From Adiantum capillus-veneris (taxonomy: Eukaryota > Streptophyta > Polypodiopsida > Polypodiales > Pteridaceae): DNA of 64,000 nucleotides. The stretch covers positions 76,363,435 to 76,427,434 of the forward strand of contig CM043950.1 of the NCBI GenBank assembly GCA_014529385.2, written 5' to 3'. The position numbers and the translations under genes were made by a program. Below are positions 63,264-64,000 of this stretch, in pieces. Each line of letters begins with the position of its first letter. Within the stretch, counting starts at the first letter, position 1. Under the pieces are notes generated by a model. It was not told the DNA's origin and did not search any database. It saw only the letters and a list, made by a program, of their open reading frames with translations.

Positions 63264-64000
63264 CGCATATGTACATATACATGCATGGTGCATCAAATAA
63301 ATAATTGCCCATTTTTCAGAGCCAGGTGGTTACGTCGGGCCCACATGTGTACAGGTAGGACAGGGTGTACATAGTGCATCGATTTTCACTATTATCAGTA
63401 CTAGTGTGTTTTTCCTACAATAAGGAAGAGTTGGTAGCGCGTAAAACTTCTCAAGGAAGCTATCCGCGGGCCGACGACATGAGGTCAGCAGGTGCGTCAG
63501 ATGGCATCTAGTGACGTCAGGAGGGCGAACGAGGTCAATATTTGCACGCAGATGAGGACGGACACAACGTGGGTGTTTTCTTGTGAGAGTTACGCAGAAA
63601 GGTCATCATTAGGACCACTTTTTGGGGCCACTTTACGTGGTGGCGAGATGCATTATTAGAAAAAAGCTGAGTGCCAGGTGTGCGGATGATGCAAAAAGGT
63701 GACAACTATGCACTGCGAGGTCAGTTTTTGGCCTGTTCGGGGTCCGTTTGAGGTCATCTAAAAGGTCAAGGGTGCCCAAGTAATAAAGCTAAGTGTGGGA
63801 ACTGAAAAAACAGAGAGAAGACCAGAAAAAACGTGGAGAAGAGAGGAGGAACAGCAACAGGTGTGTTTTTTGGGTTTTTGGAGCCTATTTTGGCCGTAAA
63901 CTGCTCATCCGATGTCGGATTTGAGCACTTTGACATTGTAGACTGGGGTTTTGGGCCGTTCCGGACGCGATGGCACTGTCCATTTTTCCAAATTCCTCAC
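63264..64000. other. Unassigned sequence
   Basis: No reading frame or known repeat recognised. Frequent GAGGTCA/GGTCA words occur at about 63480-63760, and GAAAAAACAGAGAGAAGA-like purine-rich sequence near 63800-63850. It could be LTR or transposon interior, but I see no terminal motif. Confidence 0.35.

Noticed and set aside
61822-64000. CRISPR-like or phage features in the repeat block
   Set aside because: Repeats are microsatellite and minisatellite without spacers; the context is eukaryotic.

Overview
The window looks like retrotransposon-packed heterochromatin from a large land-plant nuclear genome. The evidence is chromodomain-bearing Ty3 elements, Ty1/copia elements primed from initiator tRNA-Met, LINEs whose first ORF is of the plant DUF4283 plus zinc-knuckle type, a CACTA-type transposon end, and many long GA, CA and CT arrays. 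A fern or other non-flowering vascular plant is only a guess from sequence texture. No intact host gene was found. The only host-like coding remnant is a broken heavy-metal-associated (HMA) domain near 63 kb.

Layout. 1-1370 is a plus-strand L1-like LINE remnant (LINE-A). From 1371 to about 30120 there are three minus-strand copies of one LINE family (LINE-B) lying head to tail. Copy 1 (1371-11957) is split by a chromovirus, gypsy A (1974-8251, plus). Copy 2 (13083-24418) is split by copia-1 (18123-23389, plus; exact GAATG target duplication). Copy 3 (26675-30120) is 5'-truncated. Truncated minus-strand relatives of gypsy A, gypsy-2 (11960-13080) and gypsy-3 (24430-26674), lie between the LINE copies.

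30.1-33.3 kb holds unrecognised sequence and a candidate long LTR with primer site and gag start on the plus strand. It is cut by copia-2 (33.3-37.3 kb, minus), which has lost its gag and is fused to the front half of another Ty3 element, gypsy C (37.3-39.4 kb, minus). 39.4-48.5 kb is gene-free, with microsatellites, short direct repeats and tRNA-like SINE heads. 48.5-56.4 kb is a heavily decayed minus-strand Ty3 element (gypsy B). It carries an inserted 1.16-kb terminal-inverted-repeat element (53448-54610) and an unidentified insertion of about 1.4 kb. 57.0-60.2 kb is the gag-protease half of a different Ty3 lineage (gypsy D, plus). 60.2-61.8 kb is a minus-strand retroelement-like reading region. 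A CACTA-type end begins at 61822, followed by foldback repeats, microsatellites and the HMA fragment.

The modules are the usual retrotransposon set (gag, protease, integrase, reverse transcriptase, RNase H; or LINE ORF1, endonuclease, RT), but every element is broken by stops, frameshifts, deletions or nested insertion, so nothing here looks able to move on its own. Insertion order can be read in places: LINE-B copies 1 and 2 were present before gypsy A and copia-1 entered them, and in both cases the paralogous LINE copy supplies the empty site.
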